From contig OZ022589.1 in NCBI GenBank assembly GCA_963669155.1, positions 7,113,337-7,177,336 on the forward strand: a stretch of 64,000 bases of DNA. The letters run 5' to 3'. The position numbers and the translations under genes are program-made. The notes under the pieces were generated by a model. The model was given only the letters and a program-made list of their open reading frames with translations, was not told the DNA's origin and did not search any database. Positions 8,101 to 17,103 of the stretch are shown piece after piece; the first letter of the stretch is position 1, and the number at the start of each line of letters is the position of its first letter. The DNA is from Arbacia lixula (Eukaryota > Echinodermata > Echinoidea > Arbacioida > Arbaciidae).

Positions 8101-10785
8101 TTTGTTGTGCTTAGATCAAGGAGGTACTAGGCGAGTTGGAGATACAGATCGCGGATATTCTTTCGTACTAGCAGCTGCTCTCATCAATATGATGCATACG
8201 CGATTGCGTCACGTTCACCTAGATTTTATAATAGGTTATATGCATTCCTTTACATGAATACATTTTAGCTTTCGCTGGTGAACTTTAAAGTTTGTCACTA
8301 AATGCTTGTTATGTAGTTAATAAGGACAAGCGAATACGAAATTTCATACTCTCTGAGATGGGCGCGGCTGGGCATGTTTTTCATGTTACTTGTCTGAAAG
8401 GAAAATATCTAAAAGTAACGTTTCATGCAATTTTTCAACGGAATATGATGCGGAACATTGTGAAATTGAGACTTTTATACTGCAACTTTATATCACGTTT
8501 AGAGCCTTTTTGCCATATTGTAAGAATATTCCTCGATTGAATCTTTATAGATGCATCGTAGGTATTACATGTCACAACCGCGCAAGCATACGGGGGTGAG
8601 GATATTTCCCCGAATTCTTCTGCGCATCCGATTTTGTTTATACGTCAAATCCAGGCAAAATCATCTAGAAGTGCCATTCTCATTGGGCTTAAAAAATCTC
8701 GAAGTTAGAAAAATCTCGAATCTAGGGGACAGGGACAATAGGACGATTCGGCTTTTGGTGCGGTTGGTAGGCAAATTTCACCCTAATGCGATTTTTCTTT
8801 CTTCTCGATTTTTTAAGCCCAACGAAAATGGCACTAGAGAATCGGCAGATTCGTACATGGGACATCATTGCTTATAATAGCAATACGTGTTTTGATATAA
8901 GGAAACGATTATTTCCAAGTGAAAGATTGTTTGATGGTATTGTGTGAAGACATGTGATGCTCTTGTGGGCAGGTGGAGGTAGTCATTGCAATTATGTCTA
9001 TTATCCTGCTAATTTGTACCTTTGATAATGTCACAAGGGGAATCTTGAGTTGGAGAATATTCTGGAGGCGGGGCTTATCAGTGCTGAGACCAAAAAAAAA
9101 GAAAAAAATATTTTAAAATATAGGACACATAATTCTATTGAACAGTTAGGGATTTTGTTATATACATATTAAGTTGCATCAAATTAAGTCAACATAAATT
9201 TTGATGTCTGGGGACCTACTTACGTTAGCGTATTTCCCTCAGTATTTCCGTCTCTCTCTATTATTGCCTTTACATATTTCTTTCCTTTTCTTCACTGCAT
9301 TCCTTCACTTGATTTTCTTGATGTTCATTTACCATTTCTACCCTCCCTTCTCCTCCCCTCTCTTCTTCTATCACTCCGCTCTTGTGCTTACCTGCTAATG
9401 TCCTCACCCTCTATTTGCTTTATCTCACTTCCTCTACCTATCTTCTTTAGGAAAGTCAATATACTGAAATGGGACTGGTCAAAGTTCAGTGCTACACACA
9501 CAATAAAATATGGCTTTGCATGCATATACCCCGGATATATACTTCTACATCAACAATGAATTAGCACTCAGCCCAGCCCGTATTTGGTCTAATACACCTA
9601 TTTAGTTGTTCTCCTACTCATATTAGTGCAATTTATGTTTATTCCGCATGACCAGTTCGTTATTGCACCAAGGTCGGATAATCCACTGAATAAATACTAC
9701 TAGACTGCTGACTGGGATTTTTTTTCATGAAGCTGTGTTTTTACAGTGTGACCGGAACAGCAATAGAAGCAGGTGCACATGGTAAAATGTTCTTTCACTA
9801 CTTTTTTCAGAGCTGAATAGCTGTTGCCATAATTACATGTAAATTAAATTGAATTATGGTCGACTATCTAATGAATTCCCATTTAACTCTGTGAATAGTG
9901 AACTTGACCTAAAGTTATTTTCTACCAGCGATAGTCTGCTCATGCACAAATTGCCATTTCGAAGTGGCCCATTGTAGACAATGTTAAATATGCCGTCTAC
10001 ACACCACGCCCAATTTTCAAATTTCTAGTACCGTGCAATACTTCTAAAGGAAGGATGAACAGCCAGCCCATATTTGGTCAATACATATATTCACTTGTGT
10101 TGTATTCATATTCCCATTCCTGCAAGTTATGTTTATTCTACGTGTGTGTATTGTCACTTGTGCTAATTGAGATCATGCTTTGTTAGCAATATGTGTTATG
10201 TATGATGCACTATTGTTCTCTGTAGGAACAGTGCCTTTAAGAATAACAATATCGCAATCACTGGCAATGTAAACGTGGGTAAATAAAATTGTAAAACATA
10301 AAATACACGCCCCAACTGTACTCAAGTTACTGCGTACAAATGCATATAAAATTTGCTACTAAAGTTTGATTGATATCGAGTCCTCTTACCGATTGCTGTA
10401 ACTTAAACGCAGTTCATGTGCGTCTTAGAAAATCGGGGTGAAGGAACTTGAAGGAGGGCGAAGAATTAATCAGGGAGTCATGCTTTGGAATGTTGGATAT
10501 AACAAACCTTTTCAGCATAACTCACCCAAATTCTCCAATTTATTCAACTAGTTGCAATATTAACTCACCAATTTACCAATATCACGAGAACCGAGTATAA
10601 GACCAGACTGAACTTTAAACGTATTAGTTTTCCCCTTACCTAGAGAACGCTTCGCGACTATCTCTGAGCGTCACTTCGTCGTCCGATCCTCCTCGGTAGA
10701 ATGAGTGCCACATCGGGTCGAGGATCTTCGCGGCATCGCGCTCGAAATCGTCCAGGCACACACGAACGTTACGTTTGGAAGCCAT
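1983..10785 (-). CDS. HAO1-like: (S)-2-hydroxy-acid oxidase (glycolate-oxidase family), 5' part, three exons
   Basis: FMN-dependent oxidase of the peroxisomal HAO/glycolate oxidase family, which oxidises 2-hydroxy acids to 2-oxo acids and makes H2O2. Coding exons are 10640-10785, 7623-7774 and 1983-2153; intron phases 2 and 1 match, giving 156 of roughly 365 residues. Exon 1 starts at ATG 10785 and encodes the YRGGSDDEVTLRD block (family YRSGANDEETL). Exon 2 carries DLSTTILGQRV and HPDGEIATA. Exon 3 carries the QTYLYQD strand that supplies the conserved Gln and Tyr. Odd points: the family has Tyr-Tyr before RSGA (human Tyr26 is the first, an active-site residue), whereas here the pair is Phe-Tyr; the TAMQ loop is SAFH; the SSWATSS loop is SCGANVL. 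These suggest a divergent paralogue with altered substrate use. The rest of the barrel, including the catalytic His, lies left of the window. The last donor (AAAG/GTTAGC) is acceptable. Confidence 0.88.
2385..2765. repeat. 24-bp minisatellite (ACTTATCAACCACGCACCCA type)
   Basis: Degenerate tandem units with the core CACCCAACTAACTTATCA flank both sides of the palindromic element at 2471-2666, which appears to have inserted into the array. Confidence 0.7.
2471..2666. mobile_element. Near-perfect palindromic MITE
   Basis: Two arms of about 95 bp are almost exact inverted repeats around a short centre (AATTGTACGGGCGAGGAT region). The outer ends are GTTCAGATTCTGAACGATTT and its complement. TA flanks both ends, compatible with a TA target duplication. 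There is no coding capacity. High arm identity suggests recent insertion or gene conversion. Confidence 0.85.
2950..3143. mobile_element. Half copy of MITE family A
   Basis: It matches the right half of the complete element at 41120-41727: the TGAGACTTTATTGC block, then the terminal TTTTTCTAATTTAGTAACCC end. The inner half and left terminus are missing; it abuts MITE family B at about 3144. Confidence 0.75.
3144..3325. mobile_element. MITE family B, left part of a copy split by the Penelope element
   Basis: It matches 60820-60985 of the complete element at 60735-61193 (shared GTGACGT...GTGCGAGGTG and ATGTTGTGTACAATTTTTTT). The right part resumes at 7006. The 18-base sequence GAAAACAAAAATCATTCC stands at both junctions, as a target-site duplication would. 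Confidence 0.75.
3326..3745 (-). repeat. Penelope terminal repeat (pLTR), downstream copy
   Basis: It is nearly identical to 6399-6805. Read on the minus strand it ends with CACCATGGAAACATTCAA, so it includes the first codons of the element's own ORF (METF) before it is cut off. The length seen here is at least 410 bases. Confidence 0.85.
3728..3770 (-). ncRNA. Hammerhead-ribozyme-like motif of the Penelope repeat
   Basis: On the minus strand: TCTC, then CGGATGA, a CGGACAG/CTGCCCG stem with an AGCACA loop, then GAAACGTC and GAGA. TCTC can pair with GAGA as stem I and the inner arms pair at six of seven positions as stem II; GAAAC-GTC fits the tiny stem III known from Penelope hammerheads. 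The core reads CGGATGA where the canonical form is CTGATGA, so activity is doubtful. Hammerheads in Penelope pLTRs are established knowledge; the fold is mine by eye. Confidence 0.6.
3987..6416 (-). CDS. Penelope-like reverse transcriptase with GIY-YIG endonuclease
   Basis: An 809-residue single ORF. Residues about 1-300 form a charged N-terminal region. RT motifs follow: PLRPIVATRGSPTYDTA (about 335), FDVESLFTNVP (about 390), GAAMGSPLSPIVANIYMEEF (about 455), YVDDIFVVW with the catalytic DD (about 490) and IPFLDVRITR (about 530). A GIY-YIG nuclease sits near 700: GVYKIPCECGQFYVGETGRS with the CxC and the downstream LRTRLKEHQ. This order (RT then GIY-YIG) is diagnostic of endonuclease-positive Penelope-like elements. 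The ATG lies inside the upstream terminal repeat. No telomerase-like or capsid part is seen. The reading frame looks whole. Confidence 0.95.
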   Translation of the reverse strand: METFKEHLIQLYGEQIVLASRRLQRDFIKQAKLFNHLTFLKRCRNSQIIPIGLRLKSPIQSSRAERIIKEASMALTRERISHTREQLHVVTQDIDSLQILLQGKLSQEDFKKIGAFNDEIYKKTFNRSRAKQLRKFSTLHPTREQPADTSAPARRKTVINLSDRSLSEDEQKVLQLGLNFAVAPKKIPFAEVIQQIEPNLRVLNKTTADSVRFQVSQVLSTAKPPRANISKEERAAIQGLRRDPSIHILKADKGNATVIMRQDEYDSKMESLLNTSTYTKLSRDPTAATERRINEKLLKLHREDIIPKPLYFKLRCSSSTCPVIFGQPKIHKPDTPLRPIVATRGSPTYDTARHLATILQPLVGNSSHHIANSKHFIEKLNAIQICPTDTLVSFDVESLFTNVPVSEACSIIRQRLEEDDALPERTAMSPEHIQDLLLTCLNSTSFQWRNSFYKQVEGAAMGSPLSPIVANIYMEEFETAALQTSTLCPKLWVRYVDDIFVVWQHSRTDLQEFLYHLNHRHPSIKFTMEIEQDLSIPFLDVRITRTAEGKASHQVYRKPTHTDRYLNFKSFHHPSVLQSVSSTLIRRAHDISDEEHLQQELQHIKTALTSINGYPPRKVKTSLPRPRTPAPPHLASVFLTYIGQASHKIQRILKNVNIQVRHRSSGKLHSKLFTHKDRKPPDTQPGVYKIPCECGQFYVGETGRSLRTRLKEHQTSFRRNEWEKSAIVKHAQQQNHHIDWSNAELITSIKHWHTRRVREAIEILQHDTVPQESGLVINDIWMPLLHHAHRQHHHAQRTRDDDLPESSGN
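6399..6805 (-). repeat. Penelope terminal repeat (pLTR), upstream copy
   Basis: A direct repeat of 3326-3745, differing by only a few bases (for example in the A/G-rich tract near 6700). It contains the ORF start codon and should carry the promoter side of the element. It runs into the N block. Confidence 0.85.
6806..7005. other. Assembly gap (N run)
   Basis: Exactly 200 N. The gap falls inside the Penelope upstream repeat and hides its end; repeat-induced assembly failure is the likely cause. Any reading frame across it is meaningless. Confidence 0.98.
7006..7240. mobile_element. MITE family B, right part of the split copy
   Basis: It continues the element interrupted at 3325 and matches 60985-61193, including the terminal ...TGTTTCTTTCATGTTTCTAA and ATTGAAAC blocks. 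The distal TIR is degraded (CTTCAGGGTAATTGTCTCTT). Confidence 0.75.
7245..7602. repeat. Four tandem ~90-bp units, each ending in a poly-C tract
   Basis: Each unit reads CTGACCTGGTAATAGTAGAC...TCTGATTGGCTGGAAAGCAC, then C10-C20 and TTTCAGCCGTACCTACA. The array ends 20 bases from the donor of oxidase exon 2. A single related unit (GACCTAACGGTGGTTAACTA...) lies at 2897-2955 left of the nested insertions. Confidence 0.85.
7623..7774 (-). CDS. HAO1-like: Hydroxy-acid oxidase exon 2
   Basis: The acceptor is AATGCCAG/A and the donor AAAG/GTAAAG. The frame gives FKPRVLRDVSRRDLSTTILG, then the FMN-side SPSAFHKAAHPDGE loop. A long poly-C tract lies about 15 bases beyond the donor. Confidence 0.88.
7800..7960. 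mobile_element. MITE family B fragment, inverted
   Basis: TTTCAATAAAAGGAGACACA, then TGAAAGAAACATATCAGTGA, is the reverse complement of the terminal third of the family B element at 60735-61193. It lies in oxidase intron 1, just upstream of exon 2. Confidence 0.65.
8148..8672. repeat. Diverged repeat, copy 2 (partner at 1280-1835)
   Basis: Colinear with 1280-1835. Shared blocks include GATGCATACGCGATTGCGTC, GCTTGTTATGTAGTTAATAA and ATTTTGTTTATACGTCAAAT against equivalents in copy 1. There is no coding signal. Confidence 0.6.
8670..8835. mobile_element. Palindromic MITE family D, copy 1
   Basis: The ends are AGTGCCATTCTCATTGGGCT and AGCCCAACGAAAATGGCACT, with a GGCTTTTGGTGCGGTTGGTA centre. 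A second copy is at 45317-45465. Confidence 0.85.
8836..10639. other. Oxidase intron 1, no exon seen; small duplicated segment
   Basis: AT-rich intron. A segment with CAGCCCGTATTTGGTCTAAT...TTATGTTTATTC at about 9572-9670 recurs, diverged, at about 10058-10170. The stretch 9674-9715 reappears inverted at about 14088-14130 (TCTAGTAGTATTTATTCAGT). No further coding exon is visible. Confidence 0.5.
10640..10785 (-). CDS. HAO1-like: Hydroxy-acid oxidase exon 1
   Basis: It encodes 48 codons plus two bases, ending at a TCTAG/GTAAGG donor. It holds the N-terminal helices and the FYRGGSDDE segment. No N-terminal signal peptide is visible, as expected for a peroxisomal enzyme with a C-terminal signal. 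Confidence 0.88.
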
Positions 10786-12395
10786 GATCTACACTGATGT
10801 CGATGTCGGATGAATTGCATGGATTGCATGGATTACATGGATTTCGCCCTACTTGCGCAATCGCCGGTTTGTTACCTGTGGACTTTCCTGTCGTTTAACA
10901 GAGGCGGGCAGCCTAGCGTATTCTTTTTTTACACGAAAGCCGTTAGTTTAATTCAATGAAATCGCTCAGTATGCTTCTACGCTCACTCGGCTAGCGAGGT
11001 TTACCGGTTTCATCATCCGTTGCAAATCTTACTCGCCGCGCCATAGGCCTACACGTACACGAGACTGCTATAGTCATACATACCACGCACAAAATTTACA
11101 AGCAGTGGTAGCCTACGTAGCACGAAATAATAAAAGGAAGGAGGATATAGAGGGTGTGGGACAGAGCTGGGAAATTATCATAAGGAAAGAGATTTGTAAA
11201 AAATGACTATAAAAGATGATATAACTGCCGAGCTAGTGCGGACGGGGCGCAACATCGGTATAATTTCCTAATGATCAGGGGGTCGAGGGGGGGGGGGATG
11301 AAGCCACTCCGCCCCCCCCCCCCACCCCTCCGCCCAACATAATCTGAAGGGGCTTTTTTTTATAAATACGTTAGTCTACTCCCTAACACTGTACAGTACA
11401 CATAGGCTAACAATAGTACAGTATGCATCGGATCGAGGTACATGTACTACTATTACTAGATCTATACGTTACTTGATCGGCGGTGAAGCGGCAGTTAGAC
11501 TCTTCACAAGCGCATTTATGAAAATTCATGGCGAAAAAACACAGGTTTGCGTGTGAAAAAAAAATACGCGGGCGGGTATTCGATTCACAGTGAGTATTCA
11601 TCCCTTGTATAGGACACCGTTATGTTGGACTATGGACCTATTATCTATGCTTGTGCATCGACATGAATCCGAAGTCAGGAGCCTGGAGCCGTTTAGCTGA
11701 CCTGGGAAACTAGGTGACCCCCCGGAAGTGTCTGATATAGCCTATTTCAAGGGTGCCCAAATTACTACTAGCTGCGTTGTAATGGCTTCGAGAATAACCT
11801 CAGTGCTAGCTATCGTATTTAGAAATCAGTTAGAGTTGGCATTGTTACGATAAACGCGTTCCTGTCATGGGAACGTCGAATTCAAGGTAAATTCATTAAT
11901 ATTTAATTGTGCAATGCGTTGATTGAAATATGTATCACATTTCTTGCAAAAGTGAAGATAAAAAAAGGTACATTTAAAATAGATTTGAACTGAAGAGCCT
12001 GCTGATAGTGCCAAAATTGTACAATGACCAGTGCGAGTATCACAGCAAATAGTACAGTGTGGTATATGGTTCATGTGAGGAGACAATGAGCAATCAACCA
12101 GTTATGAGCACTTAAGTTACCATAGTAACTACAACAATCCTCAATACATGTTTGATTATGAATATGCATCATTAGTTACGTATTTGGTTTGAATTGTCAT
12201 CACAATATGTTATATTATTGAAAGTATAGGCTTTATGAGCCTTAGCAAGACTGTTGAGGATAAATCCTAGGCAATCATAATATGTGCCATGTGTACCTTT
12301 GTCGTTCTTTTGCCTCTAAGTGCCCCCTCTCCTTCCCTTCCCTCATCTCTCACTGTTCCACTCTCCTCTAAATATCCATCTATATACCCCCCCCC
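10786..12395. other. Spacer upstream of the oxidase gene; no gene seen
   Basis: The oxidase promoter should lie just right of 10785, but no TATA box or other element stands out. The rest is AT-rich with a G/C homopolymer block near 11290-11325. Short reading frames lack any family signature. Confidence 0.5.
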
Positions 12396-12411
12396 CCACC
12401 ACACACACACA

Positions 12412-12448
<37 letters not shown>
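12396..12448. repeat. (CA)n microsatellite
   Basis: An almost pure CA run, preceded by a C9 tract. With the TG run at 12538 it forms a divergent pair 90 bases apart that could fold as an imperfect hairpin. Confidence 0.95.
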
Positions 12449-12450
<2 letters not shown>

Positions 12451-12537
12451 CTATCTCTTTATCTTCCCTATATCTCAAATTTTTCCTTCAATCTCAGATT
12501 TTTTCTCTCCAAATATCTAGGGCCTACACATAATTGG

Positions 12538-12570
12538 GTGTGTGTGTGTGTGTTTGTGTGTGTGTGTTTA

Positions 12571-12644
<74 letters not shown>
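12538..12644. repeat. (TG)n microsatellite
   Basis: About 50 TG dinucleotides with a few T/A interruptions in its first 50 bases. Confidence 0.95.
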
Positions 12645-12645
<1 letters not shown>

Positions 12646-14781
12646 TGTCCATGACGTGTATGTACATATTATTCGGTTACACTGTACATAAGAGCTTCAG
12701 GAAGTGGATATTAAGCAGTTTAGTTTACGACCAAAAAGACACTGGTCACCATGGTTACTTCATTCATATTTTTTTAATATAAAAAACGGGTAACTTATTA
12801 ATAAACAATACACGTATACATCATGTTTACATAGCACATTAGAGCATAGGGCAATAGAGCATATATCACAGTATTTGTATAGACATTTGACCTTTGTAAG
12901 TCTAAAAAACATGAACAAGTATACAACGTTGGAAAAGTTTTACTTTGTACATACTGTTAGTACCGGTATGGATTTCTTTTTTTTAATCATTCATTCCCTT
13001 TGAAAATGTTATCTAACAAAGAAGGATGAGCGATGTAAAAGAATACAAATCAATATCATTATAAATGAACCCAAATGTGACTAATGGATTCGGAGGTCGA
13101 ACGTGGAACGAAACACAACAGAAAGAGTAAGAAAAATGACATAGCGTTTTCTAAATACACGCCGACTTCCTCTTACATGCACATGTGATATATGTTTGAA
13201 ACAATATCTGATGCCAATTCATTCAATAAACTGAATTCGCTTGCAACTTCCGACTACGTTTATACTTTTAAGAAGTTGGTATTTAAATCTTTGAGCGCCA
13301 CTGGGGCATTTTTGCACTATTAATACACATAAACCCGTCAGAAACAGTCAAACCACTTGGCACACAAAGAGTTAAATAATTGATATAGGTTGAACGCAGT
13401 TTTCTTCATGGAGGCTTCATGAACCCGGCAACATGATTGGCACATGATATGTATGTCATAAAACCATGTTTGGATTAGGCTCATTCACAGTTTTTTGAGA
13501 CCAATGAACCGGATTTCAACCATCTTAGGCCTACAGCTTCCAACAATTCCATGAAGAATAAGTTTAATTTATACATTCGCTTTGAAGTGCAGTCTTCGTC
13601 CATTCCAAATTGAATAAGGATGTAAACTTGTTTTCAAGGTCATGTATTTTGAGTAGTCCCTCAATGTTGAAATTCAATTATTGGCAATCTTCCATTTTAG
13701 GGTCCGTGTTTGTTCTCCTTTCGAAACAAGTACAAATATTTAATGTCATGAAACGCGTTTGCACCTCATTGATACATAAGTAAGATATTAAGACACTAAG
13801 CCACCTGCTGCGTGTTTGCACAACAGAAGACATTAGAAAAGAGATTTGCAACTAATCATTTATGATATCAGACTAAACGGAGGCTTAGTCACTCCAGCCT
13901 GTCAGACCGACGTCTGCACTGATAGACTGTTTCCCTAACGCGGACAAATTAAGACATATTCTTGGGAAAAAGATCCTTGCATGGCAAAAAGTGTCGGTGT
14001 CTCGGTGTGGATTCCTTCAGAACAGCTCTGAAGAGAGCTGAAATGTCTTTACATCCATCATCCAACACAGCTTCGTAAACAAATCCTAGTCTGCAGTCTA
14101 GTAGTATTTATTCAGTGGATTGTCCCACCATGGTGTAACTACGAACTGATCCATTGACAGACGCGTTTCACGTAAAGTCCCTTTATACAGTTATGCTGTA
14201 TAAAGGAACTCGAGGTTCATCACGCCAACACCGCCCTCACCAGAGCAGTTTGAAGCAGTCTGTTCCCCGCGATGATCTACCGCTGAGAAGTCCTCCATTC
14301 CTCCGTGTAGACATGTTGCGTTCGTTTGCGTGATCGCGACGACCACGTGCAACTTGTTTTCGGTCGCCGTCAGAAGATCCACTCTGAAAACGCTACCCAA
14401 TGCGGAACTGCGGCGTCACTTTCCATCGTTACGTGAAAATTTCTTCAACCATTTAAGCGCATTCCATACACCGTGGCGTCACTGTATTCAGGTATAAGCT
14501 TATTGGAAAAGTTATCGAAAATTAACATCACTAATATTCAGAAAACCCCACATGACCGAGCTTTTAACGCATTCTCGATCACATCTTCTATGTTTTTACA
14601 TCCGTGTTTTCTGAACCATAGATTCACCGTATCCTTTGGAATGTGACCATCATTGGTGCTGGCGCCATAAAAATGACTAAGAAACTGTCAAAATCCAGTC
14701 GGACTTTCTCTTGCTTCGTAGTATGTTCTATTTCCGCGGCGTCATCTTCTTCTCCTTTAGTTGAGTCTATTTTGTTTATGG
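12645..14781. other. 3' flank of the adhesion GPCR; no gene seen
   Basis: This stretch follows the GPCR stop on the minus strand and probably includes its 3' UTR. A 62-codon minus-strand frame at 14191-14382 ending LEFLYTA follows a plausible acceptor but is not needed, because the GPCR already ends in a stop. A TATACAG...CTGTATA hairpin lies near 14185. Confidence 0.5.
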
Positions 14782-14985
14782 TTATAACCGCGTTTCTTGC
14801 ACCGTGACATTACCGGAACCGGTTGAAACTGTCGGAATACAGCTGGACTTTCTCTTATTCCGTTCTCCGTAACACCTCCGTGGCGTGAGCATATGATTCC
14901 ACTGCTTCCGTACGTCCGGATAGCGAGCGCAGTGGAAGATGAAAATGAAGAAGCCTTGAAATGCCACGCTGATTGCAAAAAGAGC
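14782..14985 (-). CDS. GPCR exon 14: TM7 and cytoplasmic tail with PDZ ligand
   Basis: ISVAFQGFFIFIFHC with PDVRKQW matches TM7 and helix 8 of adhesion GPCRs. The tail of about 35 residues is basic and Ser/Thr-rich and stops at QETRL, which fits the class I PDZ pattern [ST]-x-[hydrophobic]. Confidence 0.93.
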   Translation of the reverse strand, partial: ALFAISVAFQGFFIFIFHCARYPDVRKQWNHMLTPRRCYGERNKRKSSCIPTVSTGSGNVTVQETRL

Positions 14986-17046
14986 CTAGAAAGAAAAGGA
15001 TGTAAAAGGGTATTCGTTAGTACTAGATAAAAATGAAAGGCCGTTTAACAGAGAGTACTCAAGTGGTGTCATCATTTGAGCATATTGCCAAGACAACTGG
15101 CTCTGAACGAAATCACTCCAGTGAAAGGTTTAACGGTCCGGTATTGTCTATCGGGCTAGTGTCGGGCACTTCCATTTGGAGTCCCCGATTCGATCACCGC
15201 TGTTTGCTCTACCCGCATAGTTAAGAACCAGTTGTCTTGACAATAATGCTCAAATGACGTCACACTTCGGTACTGTATTTGTGGATAACATTGATATCAA
15301 TTCGTTTTTTTCTACTTATCATCTTCTCTTAATTTTTTCTCCACGTGAGTTGATTCATGATCACAAAAAAGAACCAGCACATTGTGCCACCGTATTGAAA
15401 ATTCACCCATTGCTTCGTATATTTCACCAAATATTGTCTATATCATTGCTATCAAAAATGAAACCCCAATCAATATTTTTTTTATCATATTTGTGACTCT
15501 TACCTGAAAGGTGTTGGCCGTGGCTTGCGGCTCGTACCCCGAAGGTACGATGAGGAAGTTGACTGCGGCGGCTGCTCCGAAGATCCAGGAGATCCCGAGT
15601 AAGACGAGGAGGGCGACCGCCCCCTTCAGCTGGTTCAGGGGCGTCTTTTTTCCATCTGGTGTAAGTGTGGGGGAGGGGCGCAGAGAATGGTATGAGTTAT
15701 TCAATAAAAAATATGACTTGATTACCATCACAACCATGACATAACAATTCTTGATGTACGTGACTATTAGCATGTTGAGGAATGGCATGAGATTTGGGTA
15801 ACATAACCATTAATAATTTACGATATGACTTCATTATCGTCACAATCACGACATAGCTATACTTGATGCACTTTACTGTTAGCATGTTTGGAAATAGCTT
15901 GAGATATTGGTATCTAACAAAATACCATTAACACATATCATATATGACTTCATTGTCATCGAAAACTCAATGTAATAATACTTGATATATTTAAATGCTA
16001 GCATGTAAGAGAGTGATATCAGATATTGGTATCGGTCGATCGCTAATCAACGTTCAATTTGCGGTTAAGTGATCAATAGGCCCATTTCCACTGGTAAGCA
16101 AAAATCGCGATTTTTTTTTTCTAAGATCGCGATCTTTGGGTGTAAGTTGCTAGGCAACTTACATCCAAGCAACCAAAACATCGCGCCAGAAAACTCACTT
16201 CCCGGAGTGTGATTTTTTGCCAAGTAACTTGCAACACTCCTGGCGGGTTGACTTTTATCTTTCTCTGTAAACTTACTCGCACATTTTTGTCATTGTCAAA
16301 AGGCGCTCCACTTATGTCGTTATAATTACCATGTACCGCGCCCATCCCCTTTGGATGACCGGTTGGCATGCGCAGTACCTAGCAAAAAATCGCGATTTTT
16401 CAGATCGCGGCTTTTTTGGGAAAGTGTAAATGGTGAGACATAAAATCGAGATTTAAAAAGTCACGATCTTAGCAAGGGAAAATGAAGTTAATATCGACGT
16501 TAGCGATAAATTTCAGACTTGAGTGAAAGAAGCCCCAGTACTTACCTGTGGCGTAGATTTTCCTGATGACCCTGAAAACAAGTCCGAAGACGATGCTGTT
16601 GAAGGTGACGATGGTGAGCATCGGAATCAGGAAGAGGCAGTAAAAAGCTTTATTGCTCAGTCGACAGCTGAAGGGGGACAGAAAAAGAACAGGTCAATGG
16701 ATAGAGAAATAATCATCGATATAAATCAGATTAACTGACGTCATACAGCGTTTGTGAACGAAAATCTAAAAACAATATTGTATTGTATATAAAGAAGCTT
16801 GGGTTTATTTGCGGTAATTCCTATTTTTGTCCCCAAATTGTTTGCACTGATTCTAATAAAACACGACAAAACAAAGCAATGATACAAAACATTCATCACG
16901 GTAAAATTTGAATTTCGAAAGAAGCTTAAAACTAGAACATGATTGTGGAATTTGCTCATTACCTGAATGTGCAATTGATCAAGATACCGTCGAATATTTC
17001 TATGTTTACAGCCGCCGGGATGAGGACTATTATGAGTGGAGTACCT

Positions 17047-17103
<57 letters not shown>

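Noticed and set aside
14191-14400. Minus-strand frame ending LEFLYTA as a last GPCR exon
   Set aside because: The preceding exon already ends in a stop after ETRL, and joining the two needs a weak donor in a different place. Kept only as spacer.
15130-15215. A tRNA gene around GGTTTAACGGTCCGG...GGGCTAGTGTCGGG
   Set aside because: No cloverleaf or A/B box pair fits; the segment is the centre of a palindromic MITE present twice.
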